From Marinobacter fuscus (GTDB lineage: Bacteria > Pseudomonadota > Gammaproteobacteria > Pseudomonadales > Oleiphilaceae): DNA of 64,000 nt. How positions within the stretch are numbered: the stretch's first letter is position 1; each line of letters opens with the position of its first letter. Location: assembly GCF_003007675.1 (NCBI RefSeq), contig NZ_PXNP01000009.1, positions 1-64,000 of the forward strand, given 5' to 3'. Positions 48,856 to 58,468 of the stretch are shown here, one piece after another. The notes under the pieces are model-generated. The model was not told the DNA's origin. It did not search any database and worked only from the letters and a program-made list of their open reading frames with translations. A program made the position numbers and the translations under genes.

Positions 48856-49854
48856 TTGTCGAACCACAAACGTGCAAGATTTATGGGTTCTATTGTGCTG
48901 GCCCTGAGCCCTCTGGCAGCACAGGCGGATGTCTTCAATGTTGCCTGGGATAATGATTTGTTTACCGGGCAGGACAAGGGCTATACCAATGGCGTTCGGC
49001 TGTCCTACCTGACGGACTCTGCCGAACAGGGCTCCGGCGCGTCTGGTGCGTTCGCCCGCAGCGTTAAACACAGGCTGTCCTGGCTGCCAGGAGTAGGGAA
49101 CCAGGGCGATGAACACGCCCTTACCCTCAGCCTCCGGCAGCTGATGGTCACCCCGGCCGACATTACCAACCCCGAACCCCAGCTGGACGACATCCCCTAC
49201 GCCGGGCACCTGTCTCTGAGCGGCACCCTGTGGCGCTGGAACGCTGACAGCATTACCGGTTATGGCGCCCACATCGGGATTGTCGGCCCGGACAGCGGTG
49301 CCGAATCGGTGCAGGAGTGGGTACACAAGGTTACCGGCAGTGAACGTCCGGCAGGCTGGGACAATCAGCTGGGCACCGATATTGTGGGTGGTGTGCAGCT
49401 TGCCCACGGCCAGAAACTGGGCCATTGGGGCCAGCCAGGGCAAATTGAACAGCGGGTTGCCCTGGTAGGGTCTGCCCTGCTCTCCAGCTTTCGCACCACC
49501 GCCACCACAGGCCTGATCTGGCATATGGGCCGCAACCTGCCGATGAATTTTGTGCCGGATTACGCAGGCGCTTCCTCCGCCATTGCCTTACCCGGTTCCT
49601 TTAATGACAGCGGCAGCGGCTGGTCGGTATTTGTCGGCCTTGGCGTGGACTACGTGGCCTACTCCTACCTCGAGGATAATTCCGGCCCGTATCGTTTCAA
49701 GGAGAGCCCCGTGCTCGGCCAGATTGGCCTGGGCGCTACCTGGCAGTGGGACAGGCTGCAGGCCGCCATGATCTTCCGGGCCACCACCGGCGAAGAGCAG
49801 CGCAATAAAGACAACTTCAGTTTCGGTACCCTGTCTTTGTCCTGGGCGCTGTGA
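48856..49854 (+). CDS. LpxR-family outer-membrane lipid A deacylase-like protein
   Basis: With the TTG start at 48856 (AAGGAG nine bases upstream) the protein has 332 residues and a signal peptide cut after QA. The mature start DVFNVAWDNDLFTGQDKGYT NGVRLSY matches LpxR (DNDxF...D..YTNG). It continues as a beta barrel ending FGTLSLSWAL. LpxR removes the 3'-acyloxyacyl chain from lipid A. The strong match at the N-terminus and the overall length support the family; the activity is not shown. Confidence 0.75.
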   Translation: MSNHKRARFMGSIVLALSPLAAQADVFNVAWDNDLFTGQDKGYTNGVRLSYLTDSAEQGSGASGAFARSVKHRLSWLPGVGNQGDEHALTLSLRQLMVTPADITNPEPQLDDIPYAGHLSLSGTLWRWNADSITGYGAHIGIVGPDSGAESVQEWVHKVTGSERPAGWDNQLGTDIVGGVQLAHGQKLGHWGQPGQIEQRVALVGSALLSSFRTTATTGLIWHMGRNLPMNFVPDYAGASSAIALPGSFNDSGSGWSVFVGLGVDYVAYSYLEDNSGPYRFKESPVLGQIGLGATWQWDRLQAAMIFRATTGEEQRNKDNFSFGTLSLSWAL

Positions 49855-49899
49855 AGCCACAGGCCCGCTGGCCACCATACACAGTAGTCTGATAAGACG

Positions 49900-49998
49900 A
49901 TGCAAACGCCCGGCTGCGACCACGGCAACGATGACCAGGTACGTGCCTTGTTCCAGCAGGTTGAACAGGAACAGGGCCAGCTGGATCTTCTGGTGAAC
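49900..49998 (+). pseudogene. short-chain dehydrogenase fragment
   Basis: A 30-residue island, CDHGNDDQVRALFQQVEQEQ followed by GQLDLLVNG, matches the N-terminal Rossmann region of SDR proteins (CDH..D.QV..LF..V..EQGRLDLLVNNA). Neither end of the gene is present: no GxGxG loop lies upstream and the frame dissolves after LDLLVNG. It is a relic, lying between the LpxR-like gene and uraD. Confidence 0.6.
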
Positions 49999-50082
49999 GG
50001 AGACCGTGTTTCACCGGCTCTCCGTGGTGGAAGGCCGCGTTTCATCCGGTTGATCGTCCGCTGGCCTCGCCTCGGGCGGGTG

Positions 50083-50123
50083 AAAAAACACCGCAGGCAG
50101 CCAAACGAATACGGCCTGCGGTG
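50083..50123 (-). terminator. terminator after uraD
   Basis: On the minus strand, CACCGCAGGC (50123-50114) and GCCTGCGGTG (50098-50089) form a perfect 10-bp stem followed by a T6 tract (A6 at 50083-50088). Confidence 0.9.
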
Positions 50124-50135
50124 CCCGGGCGTTAC

Positions 50136-50651
50136 TTACATATCCTGCAAACGGAACATCGCAATCTTATTGATTTCCGCCAGCGCCCGCTGGAATTCCT
50201 GCTCCTGAGAGTTATTCAGGCGCTCCTCGAACGACGCCAGAATCTGGTGCCGGTTGCTGCCTTTCACGGCCATGATAAAGATGAAGCCGAACTTGGCTTT
50301 GTACGCCTCGTTGTACTCGGTGAAACGATCAAATTCTTCCGGCGTACACTCCTGGATGCCCGCTCCGGCCTGCTCGTTGGTGCTGGCCTCGGTCAGCTCG
50401 CCTTGCTTGGCAGCCTTGCCTGCCAGATCCGGGTGAGCGTTGATCAGCGCCAGCTGGGTGTCGCGGTCGGCCGCGAGCAGGGTGTCGGCCATGCGCTGGT
50501 GCAGCACTTCGATGGTGTTCAGGGAATCGTCCACGCCCTGGTCGTAGACCCGCTCGGCAACCCAGGGGGAGTGCTCATAAATATCGGCAAAGGCCGCGAC
50601 AAATTCATCCCGGGTAAGGGTTGAGGGGGTCAGGGTTTTGAATTGGCTCAT
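50136..50651 (-). CDS. uraD: OHCU decarboxylase (urate degradation)
   Basis: The 171-residue protein has the conserved INAHPDLAGKAAKQGELTEA, then STNEQAGAG, and FGFIFIMAVKGSNRHQILAS, with catalytic His and Glu. It decarboxylates OHCU to S-allantoin. It is divergent from the GntR regulator and ends in its own terminator. Its partners uraH and the urate oxidase are not in the window. Confidence 0.92.
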   Translation of the reverse strand: MSQFKTLTPSTLTRDEFVAAFADIYEHSPWVAERVYDQGVDDSLNTIEVLHQRMADTLLAADRDTQLALINAHPDLAGKAAKQGELTEASTNEQAGAGIQECTPEEFDRFTEYNEAYKAKFGFIFIMAVKGSNRHQILASFEERLNNSQEQEFQRALAEINKIAMFRLQDM

Positions 50652-51062
50652 ACAGTACTCCTTGGCAATGGACAGTTCCGGAATGGCTGGCAGACGCCGT
50701 CGAAAGCGCGAGAAACAATCAATCGGACACCAACCAGATCAATTTCGTATACATTTTTATATCACAAATGTATCGGATTTGAATTTGTTGTGCTAGATTA
50801 TATCCAGCCTGATTTGTCAGTCAGTCACACTTTGCAGCGGGGATCACGCAGACCCTCAATGCAGTCAGGCTAATCGTGTCATCACACCAGCCTTGTCTCG
50901 GTGTAATTTAACCGCCCCTCCGGCGGTTTTTTTTGGTTTTGTGCTTCACATTAGCGGCCTATCTGTGAACAATAATGCTTTAGCACTGGTATTCAATTAA
51001 GGATACTACTGTCGCTTTCAAAGGCCTTGTTTGCCTGCCACGCTAGCCAGTCGCGAGTAATT
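50652..51062. promoter_or_regulatory. uraD/gntR intergenic region with a putative operator and an orphan terminator
   Basis: A perfect inverted repeat ATACATTT-N9-AAATGTAT (50749-50773) is a likely operator for the divergent FCD-type GntR regulator. Further right, AACCGCC (50910-50916), a CCTCC loop and GGCGGTT (50922-50928) plus T6 is a plus-strand terminator with no gene ahead of it. The AT-rich bases around 50797-50810 (TAGATTATAT) could be a promoter. Confidence 0.55.
50910..50934 (+). terminator. orphan plus-strand terminator before gntR
   Basis: The 7-bp stem AACCGCC/GGCGGTT with a CCTCC loop is followed by a T-tract. No plus-strand gene precedes it for about 1 kb, so it may be left from a lost gene or act as an attenuator for gntR. 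Confidence 0.75.
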
Positions 51063-51815
51063 ATGAATAAAAAAACAGACTCCGCCCCTATGTCCGACAA
51101 AACCTTCAAGAAGCGCAGCGGAAGCAAAAGTGACACCATCTACGCTCACATCTTCGACGCGATTCTGGAGCACCGTCTGGCGCCAGGCACCAAACTCAGT
51201 GAAGAAGCCCTGGGCGAAATCTTCGGTGTAAGCCGCACCATCATCCGCCGTGAGCTGATGCAGCTGGCCCACGAAGGGGTTGTCTCCATTCGCCCCAATC
51301 GCGGTGCCATTGTCGCTAACCCCAGCGTAGAAGAAGCCCGGCAGATTCTCTACGCCCGCCGGCTGGTGGAACGGGCCATCACCGAACTGGTGGTGCAAAA
51401 CGCCACCGACAAGCAACTCAAAGCCCTGCGGGAACTGGTAAAAGAAGAGCAGGACTGCTTTGCCGAAGGCGAAAGCGGTACCGGCATCCGGCTGTCCGGT
51501 GAGTTTCACCTGAAACTGGCGGAAGTGGCCAATAATATGCCGCTGGTCGGTTTTCAGCGCAGCCTGGTGTCGCAAACCTCGCTGATCATTGCCCAGTACG
51601 AGAAAGTCACCCGCTCCCACTGCTCTTTCGACGAACACAACGAGTTACTGGATGCCATCGAAGCCCGGGATACCGACAGGGCAGTGTCGCTGATGATGCA
51701 CCATATGGATCATATCGATGAGAAGCTGAGCTTCGAGAACGACGGCGCAACAGACGATCTGCACGCGATCTTTTCCCACATTGGCCAGTCACGGGCCAAG
51801 ACTGGCAGCAAGTAG
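51063..51815 (+). CDS. GntR/FCD-family transcriptional regulator
   Basis: From the ATG at 51063 the protein has 250 residues. The winged helix occupies about 25-95 (DTIYAHIFDAILEHRLAPGT, LGEIFGVSRTIIRRELMQLA) and the FCD ligand domain about 105-230 (ILYARRLVERAITELV, FHLKLAEVANNMPLVGF). Its place beside uraD and facing the gcl operon suggests it controls purine or glyoxylate genes. The ligand is unknown. The ATG at 51063 is preferred over an upstream start because the earlier residues are not part of the family. Confidence 0.85.
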   Translation: MNKKTDSAPMSDKTFKKRSGSKSDTIYAHIFDAILEHRLAPGTKLSEEALGEIFGVSRTIIRRELMQLAHEGVVSIRPNRGAIVANPSVEEARQILYARRLVERAITELVVQNATDKQLKALRELVKEEQDCFAEGESGTGIRLSGEFHLKLAEVANNMPLVGFQRSLVSQTSLIIAQYEKVTRSHCSFDEHNELLDAIEARDTDRAVSLMMHHMDHIDEKLSFENDGATDDLHAIFSHIGQSRAKTGSK

Positions 51816-51849
51816 CCGCCAGCCTTTTGCGCACTGACCGCGAGTGGGC

Positions 51850-53307
51850 TTAAGCGCCCACCTCGACAATCTTCATAGTATTGGTGCTGCCATCCACGTT
51901 TACCCGGTCGCCGTAAGTCAGAATCACCTGATCACCCTGGGCAGCGATGCCTTTGGATTTCAGCAGTTCCACCGCCCGGGTCGCCAGTTCTTCCACCGGC
52001 ACATCACCTGGCTCGAACAAGACCGACACCACACCACGGAACAGAGCCATGCGGCGCTGGGCCAGGGTGTTGTGGGCCAGGCCAACAATCGGCAAGCCGG
52101 AGCGAATGCGTGAGGCGATCAGCGGCGTGCGGCCGGTGGCGGTCATGCAGGCAATGGCAGCCACACCCTTCAAGTGATTGGCCGCGTACATGGCAGACAG
52201 CGCGATGGCTTCGTCCGGGCGGGCAAATCCCTGGCGCATCCGGTGGCCGGATTCCTGGGCACTTTTCTCCCGCTCGGCACCCAGGCACAACCGGTTCATG
52301 GCCTGCACCGCCTCCACCGGGTAATCGCCCGCTGCGGTTTCTGCCGACAACATCACCGCATCGGTGCCATCCAGTACCGCGTTGGCCACATCGAACACTT
52401 CGGCACGGGTGGGTAGCGGCGCAGAGATCATGGTTTCCAGCATCTGGGTGGCGGTAATCACCGCCCGGTTTAACTGCCGGGCCCGGGTAATCATGCGTTT
52501 CTGTACGCCAATCAGCTGGGCATCACCAATTTCGACGCCGAGATCGCCCCGGGCGACCATTACGGCCTCAGAGGCCCGGATGATGTCGTCCAGCACCTGG
52601 TCGTCGGCCACGGCTTCAGCCCGCTCTACTTTGGCCACCAGGCCGATGTTGCGCCCAGCCTCACCCAGCAATTCCCGGGCCTCGCGCATGTCATCGGCAC
52701 TGCGCGGGAAGGATACCGCCAGGTAATCCACGCCCATGGCCACAGCCGCTTTCAGGTCGTCCCGGTCTTTGTCGGTCAGAGCAGCGGCAGACAGCCCGCC
52801 GCCCTGTTTGTTGATGCCCTTGTTGTTAGAGAGCTTGCCGCCCTCTACCACGGTGGTGCGGACTTCGCTGTCGGTAACGGCATCGACGGTCAGTACCAGG
52901 CGGCCGTCGTCCAGCAGCAGGCGGTCACCAGCGGAGACATCCTCTGCCAAAGACTTGTAGTCACAGCCCACACGCTCGCTGTTACCGACGTTGCTGTCCA
53001 TGGCCATGTCGATCACGAACGGCTGGCCCTTTTTCAAGGTAACCGCACCCTCGGCAAAGCGGGCGATGCGGATTTTCGGGCCCTGCAGGTCGCCCAGGGC
53101 CGCTACGGTTCGGCCCAGCCGGTCTGCCACGGCGCGCACCTCTGCCAGGCGGCGGCTGTGGTCTTCCTGGGTACCGTGAGAGAAGTTCAGGCGCACGACG
53201 TCTACGCCTGCCTTGATCATGGCTTCAAGTACGCCCGGCTGATCACTGGCCGGGCCCAGGGTCGCCACGATTTTGGTGCGGCGAATCGGATGTTTGCTGG
53301 TTGTCAT
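51850..53307 (-). CDS. pyk: pyruvate kinase, second copy in the glyoxylate operon
   Basis: The 485-residue protein is a clear paralogue of the copy at 19944 ([52 protein letters not shown]). It overlaps the glycerate kinase stop by four bases at the end of gcl-hyi-glxR-glxK-pyk. It would convert PEP, formed from the glycerate kinase product, to pyruvate, completing glyoxylate use without the glycolytic copy. Confidence 0.93.
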   Translation of the reverse strand: MTTSKHPIRRTKIVATLGPASDQPGVLEAMIKAGVDVVRLNFSHGTQEDHSRRLAEVRAVADRLGRTVAALGDLQGPKIRIARFAEGAVTLKKGQPFVIDMAMDSNVGNSERVGCDYKSLAEDVSAGDRLLLDDGRLVLTVDAVTDSEVRTTVVEGGKLSNNKGINKQGGGLSAAALTDKDRDDLKAAVAMGVDYLAVSFPRSADDMREARELLGEAGRNIGLVAKVERAEAVADDQVLDDIIRASEAVMVARGDLGVEIGDAQLIGVQKRMITRARQLNRAVITATQMLETMISAPLPTRAEVFDVANAVLDGTDAVMLSAETAAGDYPVEAVQAMNRLCLGAEREKSAQESGHRMRQGFARPDEAIALSAMYAANHLKGVAAIACMTATGRTPLIASRIRSGLPIVGLAHNTLAQRRMALFRGVVSVLFEPGDVPVEELATRAVELLKSKGIAAQGDQVILTYGDRVNVDGSTNTMKIVEVGA

Positions 53308-54605
53308 GGGTTCCTCGGGAGCACCAGTATGGCGCGGAAGTCGTTAACGTTGGTGCGAGTCGGCCCGGTGAAAATCAACCGATCCAGCTGCTCGAAAAAG
53401 CCATAGGCGTCGTTGCGGGCCAAATACTGCTCCGGGCTCAGTGAGGAAGACCAGTCTTCCGGGCCAAAGCTGGCGCCCGCGTTGTCCTCGGAACCGTCGA
53501 TGCCGTCGGTATCAATGGCCAGCACGTGAACCCCGGGGGCACCTTTCAGCGCAGTGTAGGCGCCCAGAAGGTACTCGGCGTTGCGACCACCCCGGCCCTC
53601 ACCGAGCACGGTCACGCTGGTTTCGCCACCGGAAAGAATCAGCAGCGGCTTGTCGATCTGCTGCTGCAGCTCCAGCGCCATGGCCACGTGGCTGGCGCCC
53701 AGCTCGCGGGATTCGCCTTCCAGGTTATCACCCAGCACGCGGACGTCCAGGCCCGCCCCACGGGCGGCCTCGGTGGCGGCATCCAGGGCGTCGCTGGCCT
53801 TGGCCAGCATAATGGTTTCATCCCGGGCAAACCCCGGAGAGTCCGGTGCCGGAGCACTGTCATCACTGATCAGATGCTGACGCACCTCATCGGGAATCTC
53901 GATGCCGTAACGCTCCAGAATCTCCAGGGCGTCCCGGGGTTGGGTGTTGTCCGGCAGTGTCGGCCCGGAGGCAATCAGTGTCGGGTCGTCCCCCGGCACG
54001 TCGGAAATCAGGTAGGTCACCACTTTGGCCGGATGGGCGGCAACCACCAGGCGGCCTCCCTTGATGGCCGACAAGTGGCGCCGAACGGTGTTGATCTCCC
54101 GTATCGGCGCGCCGCAACGCAACAGGGCGCGGTTGATGGCCTGTTTCTGCGGCAGCGTCAGGCCTTCGGCGGGCAAGGTCATCAGGGCGGATCCGCCCCC
54201 GGACACCAGCGCCACCACCAGGTCATCTTCCCCCAGATCCCGAACCGCTTCCAACATTTGCCGGGCGGCTTTTTCACCGAGTTCGTCGGGCATCGGATGA
54301 GAGGCTTCCAGCACCTGGATGTGGCGGCAGTCCGCGCCGTGGCCATAACGGGTAACCACCAGCCCGGTCAGCCCGGCATCGTTGCCGGCGGCTTCCCAGG
54401 CCCGTTCAAAGGCGGCAGCCATGGCGGCTGCCCCTTTGCCCGCGCCAATGACAACGGTCCGCCCGGGTGGGCGTGCCGGGAGCTGGTCTGGCGAAAACAG
54501 TGTGTCGGGGTGTACCGCAGACACTGCCACATCGGCCAGTTGCTTGAGCCAACCACTCACGCTTGCCGGATCCTTCACGTCCGGTTTTTCAGGCAAGACA
54601 CGCAT
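53304..54605 (-). CDS. glxK: glycerate 2-kinase (MOFRL type)
   Basis: The 433-residue protein has the GK-II N-terminal domain (VVIGAGKGAAAMAAAFERAW, VLEASHPMPDELGEKAARQM, LVSGGGSALMTLP) and the MOFRL C-terminal domain (LSGGETSVTVLGEGRGGRNA). It phosphorylates glycerate from GlxR, most likely to 2-phosphoglycerate as TtuD/GckA-type enzymes do. It lies between glxR and pyk. Confidence 0.9.
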   Translation of the reverse strand: MRVLPEKPDVKDPASVSGWLKQLADVAVSAVHPDTLFSPDQLPARPPGRTVVIGAGKGAAAMAAAFERAWEAAGNDAGLTGLVVTRYGHGADCRHIQVLEASHPMPDELGEKAARQMLEAVRDLGEDDLVVALVSGGGSALMTLPAEGLTLPQKQAINRALLRCGAPIREINTVRRHLSAIKGGRLVVAAHPAKVVTYLISDVPGDDPTLIASGPTLPDNTQPRDALEILERYGIEIPDEVRQHLISDDSAPAPDSPGFARDETIMLAKASDALDAATEAARGAGLDVRVLGDNLEGESRELGASHVAMALELQQQIDKPLLILSGGETSVTVLGEGRGGRNAEYLLGAYTALKGAPGVHVLAIDTDGIDGSEDNAGASFGPEDWSSSLSPEQYLARNDAYGFFEQLDRLIFTGPTRTNVNDFRAILVLPRNP

Positions 54606-54666
54606 TGGCGGGTCCTCATACTTTAATAACGTCAGGGAAATACACGCGGTTCAGGTGTACTTCCGT

Positions 54667-55554
54667 TTAGCTGCCAATCTCGTGGTTGGCCAGTTCTTCC
54701 AGCGCCCGGACAAGACCGGCGTGATCCCAGTCTGCACCACCATTAGCAGCACAGCCCTGGAACAGTTGCTGGGCGTTCGCGGTGCCCGGCAGCGACAGAT
54801 CCAGGGTGCGGGCGCTTTCCAGGGCCAGGTTCAGGTCTTTCTGGTGCAAGCGAATGCGGAAGCCCGGGTCGAAGGTGCGGTTGATCATGCGCTCGCCATG
54901 CACGTCCAGAATCTTGGACTGAGCCAGACCGCCCAGCAGGGCTTCGCGTACCTTGCTGACATCGGCACCGGCCTTGGAGGCGAACAGCAGGCCTTCCGCG
55001 GTGGCCTGGATGGTCAGCGCCACCACGATCTGGTTGGCGACCTTACAGATCTGGCCCGCACCGTGATCGCCAATCAGGGTGATGGTCTTGCCCATCACTT
55101 CCAGTACCGGCAGCGCACGCTGGAAGCTGGCTTCCGGGCCACCGACCATGATGGTCAGCGCGGCATTGATGGCGCCGCCTTCTCCGCCGGAGACCGGGGC
55201 ATCCAGAAACTCACCACCGGCGTCGGTAATGCGCTTGGCAATGGCCTGGGTGGGAATCGGGGCAATGGAGCTCATGTCGATGACCAGAGTGCCCGGCTTC
55301 AGGCCTTCGATAACACCCTGCTCACCCAGCAGCACCTCTTCCACGTCGGGGGTGTCTGGCACCATGGTGATGATGATTTCAGCCTGCTCTGCCACCGCTT
55401 TTGGCGAATCCAGAGCTACCATGCCTTTTTCGGCCAGCTCGTTGTTCAGGCTGCCGCCTTTAACATAGGTCACCAGCTCGTGACCCGCGGCCATCAGGTG
55501 GCCGGCCATCGGGCGGCCCATAATTCCGAGACCAATAAATCCGATCTTGCTCAT
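54667..55554 (-). CDS. glxR: tartronate semialdehyde reductase
   Basis: From the ATG at 55554, with GGAG upstream, the protein has 295 residues beginning MSKIGFIGLGIMGRPMAGHL (NAD loop). It shows the beta-hydroxyacid dehydrogenase motifs FLDAPVSGGEGGA and GHGAGQICKVANQ-like GDHGAGQICKVANQIVVA with the catalytic Lys. It reduces tartronate semialdehyde from Gcl/Hyi to glycerate. The frame open to 55650 is not part of the gene. Confidence 0.92.
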   Translation of the reverse strand: MSKIGFIGLGIMGRPMAGHLMAAGHELVTYVKGGSLNNELAEKGMVALDSPKAVAEQAEIIITMVPDTPDVEEVLLGEQGVIEGLKPGTLVIDMSSIAPIPTQAIAKRITDAGGEFLDAPVSGGEGGAINAALTIMVGGPEASFQRALPVLEVMGKTITLIGDHGAGQICKVANQIVVALTIQATAEGLLFASKAGADVSKVREALLGGLAQSKILDVHGERMINRTFDPGFRIRLHQKDLNLALESARTLDLSLPGTANAQQLFQGCAANGGADWDHAGLVRALEELANHEIGS

Positions 55555-55585
55555 GATTCTCTCCTTCTGGATCGTTTCCGGTTGC

Positions 55586-56365
55586 TTATTGTTTTGCCTG
55601 ATCCAGCCAGCCGAGGCCTTCTTTGGTGGTGGCCGCCGGCTTGTATTCACAGCCTATCCAGCCCTGATAGCCAAGCTTGTCCAGGTGCGCGAACAGGAAC
55701 GGGTAGTTGATTTCCCCGGTACCCGGTTCGTGGCGACCCGGATTGTCAGCCAGCTGGACATGATCGATCAGAGACAGGTTTTCTTCGATGGTACGGGCCA
55801 GATCGCCTTCCATAATCTGCATGTGATAGATGTCGTACTGCAGTTTCAGGTTGTCGCTGCCCACTTCTTCAACAATCGCCACCGCCTGGTCGGTGCGGTT
55901 CAGGAAAAAGCCGGGGATATCACGGGTGTTGATAGCTTCCATCACCAGCACAATACCGGCCGCTTTCAGCTTGTCGGCGGCGTAGCGCAGATTGTCTACA
56001 AAGGTCTGGTGTGCCTGCTCCTGGCTGACACCTTCAGGCTTGATACCGGCCAGGCAGTTCACCTGCTTGCAGCCCAGTACCGCGGCGTAATCAATGGCGC
56101 GTTCAACGCCTTCCTTGAACTCCTGTACCCGGTCCGGGTGGCAGGCAATACCGCGCTCGCCGGCACCCCAATCGCCCGCTGGCAGGTTGTGCAGTACCTG
56201 GGTCAGGTTGTTGGCGTCCAGCCGCTGTTTGATATCAACTGCCGGGTAATCGTAGGGAAACAGGTATTCCACGCCCTGAAACCCCGCAGCTGCGGCGGCT
56301 TCAAAACGGTCGAGAAAGTCCACTTCGGTGAACAACATGCTGAGATTTGCTGCAAACTTGGGCAT
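55586..56365 (-). CDS. hyi: hydroxypyruvate isomerase
   Basis: The 259-residue TIM-barrel isomerase begins MPKFAANLSMLFTEVDFLDR, with FAAAAAAGFQGVEYLFPYD, VLVMEAINTRDIPGFFLN and DHVQLADNPGRHEPGTGEIN. It interconverts hydroxypyruvate and tartronate semialdehyde. It lies between gcl and glxR, the usual place. Confidence 0.93.
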   Translation of the reverse strand: MPKFAANLSMLFTEVDFLDRFEAAAAAGFQGVEYLFPYDYPAVDIKQRLDANNLTQVLHNLPAGDWGAGERGIACHPDRVQEFKEGVERAIDYAAVLGCKQVNCLAGIKPEGVSQEQAHQTFVDNLRYAADKLKAAGIVLVMEAINTRDIPGFFLNRTDQAVAIVEEVGSDNLKLQYDIYHMQIMEGDLARTIEENLSLIDHVQLADNPGRHEPGTGEINYPFLFAHLDKLGYQGWIGCEYKPAATTKEGLGWLDQAKQ

Positions 56366-56440
56366 TCCGAATCTCCTTTGTCCGTTGTTGTACTTGCCCT
56401 GTCAGCGGTTTGCCGCCGCTGGCAGGGCCGGATGCTGCAC

Positions 56441-58216
56441 TCAGGTCAGGCTGGCGATGGAGGTAGGTGCATCGGCGGCGTTTTCAATCAACGCTTCAAA
56501 CTCGTTCACGCCGTCCAGATCTGTACCCATGGCGATGTTGGTTACCCGCTCCAGAATGATCTCAACCACCACCGGCACCTGATACTCCTGCATCAGTGAC
56601 TTGGCCTTTTCAAAGGCACCGGCTATGTCGTCCGGGCTGGTGACCCGAATCGCCTTACAGCCCAGGCCTTCAACCACCGACACATGGTCTACCCCATAGT
56701 CGTTGATTTCCGGACAGTTGACGTTCTCGAACGACAGCTGTACGCAGTAGTCCATGTCAAAGCCACGCTGTGCCTGGCGAATCAGCCCCAGGTAGGAGTT
56801 GTTTACCAGAACGTGCAGATAAGGCAACTTGAACTGGGCACCAACCGCCAGCTCTTCGAGCATGAACTGGAAGTCGTAGTCGCCCGACAGCGCCACCACA
56901 TTGGCGTCCGGGTCTGCCCGGCGCACCCCCAGGGCGGCAGGAATGGTCCAGCCCAGAGGGCCCGCCTGGCCACAGTTGATCCAGTGCCTTGGACGGTACA
57001 CGTGTAGGAACTGGGCACCGGCAATCTGCGACAGGCCAATGGTGGAGACATACCGGGTGTTCTTGCCGAACGCCTTGTTCATCTCCTGATACACCCGCTG
57101 GGGCTTGATTGGCGAATCGTTGAAGTCGGTTTTGCGCAGCAGGGTACGCTTGCGCTCCTGGCACTCTTCCACCCAGGCACTGCGATCTTTCAGCTTGCCT
57201 TCGGCGTGCCATTCGCGGGCCACTTCAACAAACAGTTTGAGCGCCGCCTTGGCGTCGGAAACGATACCGTAGTCTGGCCCGAAAATGCGGCCGATCTGGG
57301 TGGGCTCGATGTCCACGTGCACAAACTTGCGGCCCTTGGTGTAGGTTTCGATATTACCGGTGTGGCGGTTCGCCCAGCGGTTACCCAGCCCCATCACGAA
57401 ATCGGATTCCAGCATGGTGGCGTTGCCGTAGCGGTGCGAGGTTTGCAACCCTACCATCCCGGCCATCAGGCGGTGATCATCGGGAATGGAACCCCAGCCC
57501 ATCAGCGTCGGAATCACCGGTACACCGGTAATCTCGGCAAATTCCACCAGCAGGTCGCTGGCGTCGGCGTTGATCACGCCACCACCGGCCACCAGCAAGG
57601 GCTTGTCGGCCTCGTTCAGCATGGTCAAGGCTGTTTCGGCCTGCGCTCGCGTGGCTTCCGGCTTGTAGGCAGGCAGCGGCTCGTACGTGTCGATGTCGAA
57701 TTCGATCTCGGCCATCTGTACGTTGATGGGCAGGTCGATCAGCACCGGGCCCGGGCGCGAGCTGCGCATTATCTGGAAGGCCTGTTGGAAAGCGCGGGGT
57801 ACCTGGGCGGGTTCCAGTACGGTAACCGCCCACTTGGTCACCGGGCCGCCGATGGCCTGAATATCAACCGCCTGGAAGTCTTCTTTGTGAAGCTTGCCGG
57901 TCGGCGCCTGGCCGGTGATGCACAGAATGGGAATGGAATCGGCACTGGCCGAATAGAGCCCGGTGATCATGTCGGTACCGGCAGGCCCGGAAGTGCCGAT
58001 ACAAACCCCGATGTTGCCGGGCTTGGTGCGGGTATAGCCTTCGGCCATGTGCGACGCACCTTCTACGTGGCGCGCCAGCACATGGTCGACACCGCCGATT
58101 TTACGAAGGGCGGCATAGAAGGGGTTGATGGCGGCTCCGGGAACCCCGAAAGCAACGTCAACACCTTCTTTTTTCATTACTGCCACTGCGGCTTCAGCTG
58201 CGGTCATACGAGCCAT
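56441..58216 (-). CDS. gcl: glyoxylate carboligase
   Basis: The 591-residue ThDP enzyme begins [20 protein letters not shown]. It has Val where other ThDP enzymes have the catalytic Glu ([12 protein letters not shown], then [17 protein letters not shown]), as known for Gcl. The ThDP/Mg motif is [20 protein letters not shown], then [14 protein letters not shown]. It joins two glyoxylates to tartronate semialdehyde plus CO2. It is first in the operon; its start lies 65 nt from the allA remnant's end. Confidence 0.95.
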   Translation of the reverse strand: MARMTAAEAAVAVMKKEGVDVAFGVPGAAINPFYAALRKIGGVDHVLARHVEGASHMAEGYTRTKPGNIGVCIGTSGPAGTDMITGLYSASADSIPILCITGQAPTGKLHKEDFQAVDIQAIGGPVTKWAVTVLEPAQVPRAFQQAFQIMRSSRPGPVLIDLPINVQMAEIEFDIDTYEPLPAYKPEATRAQAETALTMLNEADKPLLVAGGGVINADASDLLVEFAEITGVPVIPTLMGWGSIPDDHRLMAGMVGLQTSHRYGNATMLESDFVMGLGNRWANRHTGNIETYTKGRKFVHVDIEPTQIGRIFGPDYGIVSDAKAALKLFVEVAREWHAEGKLKDRSAWVEECQERKRTLLRKTDFNDSPIKPQRVYQEMNKAFGKNTRYVSTIGLSQIAGAQFLHVYRPRHWINCGQAGPLGWTIPAALGVRRADPDANVVALSGDYDFQFMLEELAVGAQFKLPYLHVLVNNSYLGLIRQAQRGFDMDYCVQLSFENVNCPEINDYGVDHVSVVEGLGCKAIRVTSPDDIAGAFEKAKSLMQEYQVPVVVEIILERVTNIAMGTDLDGVNEFEALIENAADAPTSIASLT

Positions 58217-58281
58217 AAGACTTTCTCCTGCTAAATTGTTTTTATTGTCAGACGAAATACTTGTTCAGCCTGGCGATGTAT

Positions 58282-58468
58282 TTATAGGGTTACGCGAACC
58301 TCCAACGGATGTTCGTCACAGTTGTGCCCGGCACCGCCGCGGTCAACAACCAGGAATTCGCCTTCACGTTCCAGCACTGACTGGATGGCGTGCCAGGTAC
58401 CGGCCCGGTAGTTCACGCCCTGCTGGCCATTGGTCACGAAGGCGCGCACCTCGTCCGGATTAATGCTG
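58282..58468 (-). pseudogene. allA: ureidoglycolate lyase AllA, C-terminal fragment
   Basis: On the minus strand the last about 62 residues of AllA are present: GDSINPDEVRAFVTNGQQGV, then NYRAGTWHAIQSVLEREGEF, LVVDRGGAGHNCDE, and the tail HPLEVRVTL. The first two-thirds is missing. Upstream the frame runs antisense into xdhB sequence. It would have followed the same direction as gcl. No start or ribosome-binding site belongs to it. Confidence 0.82.
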
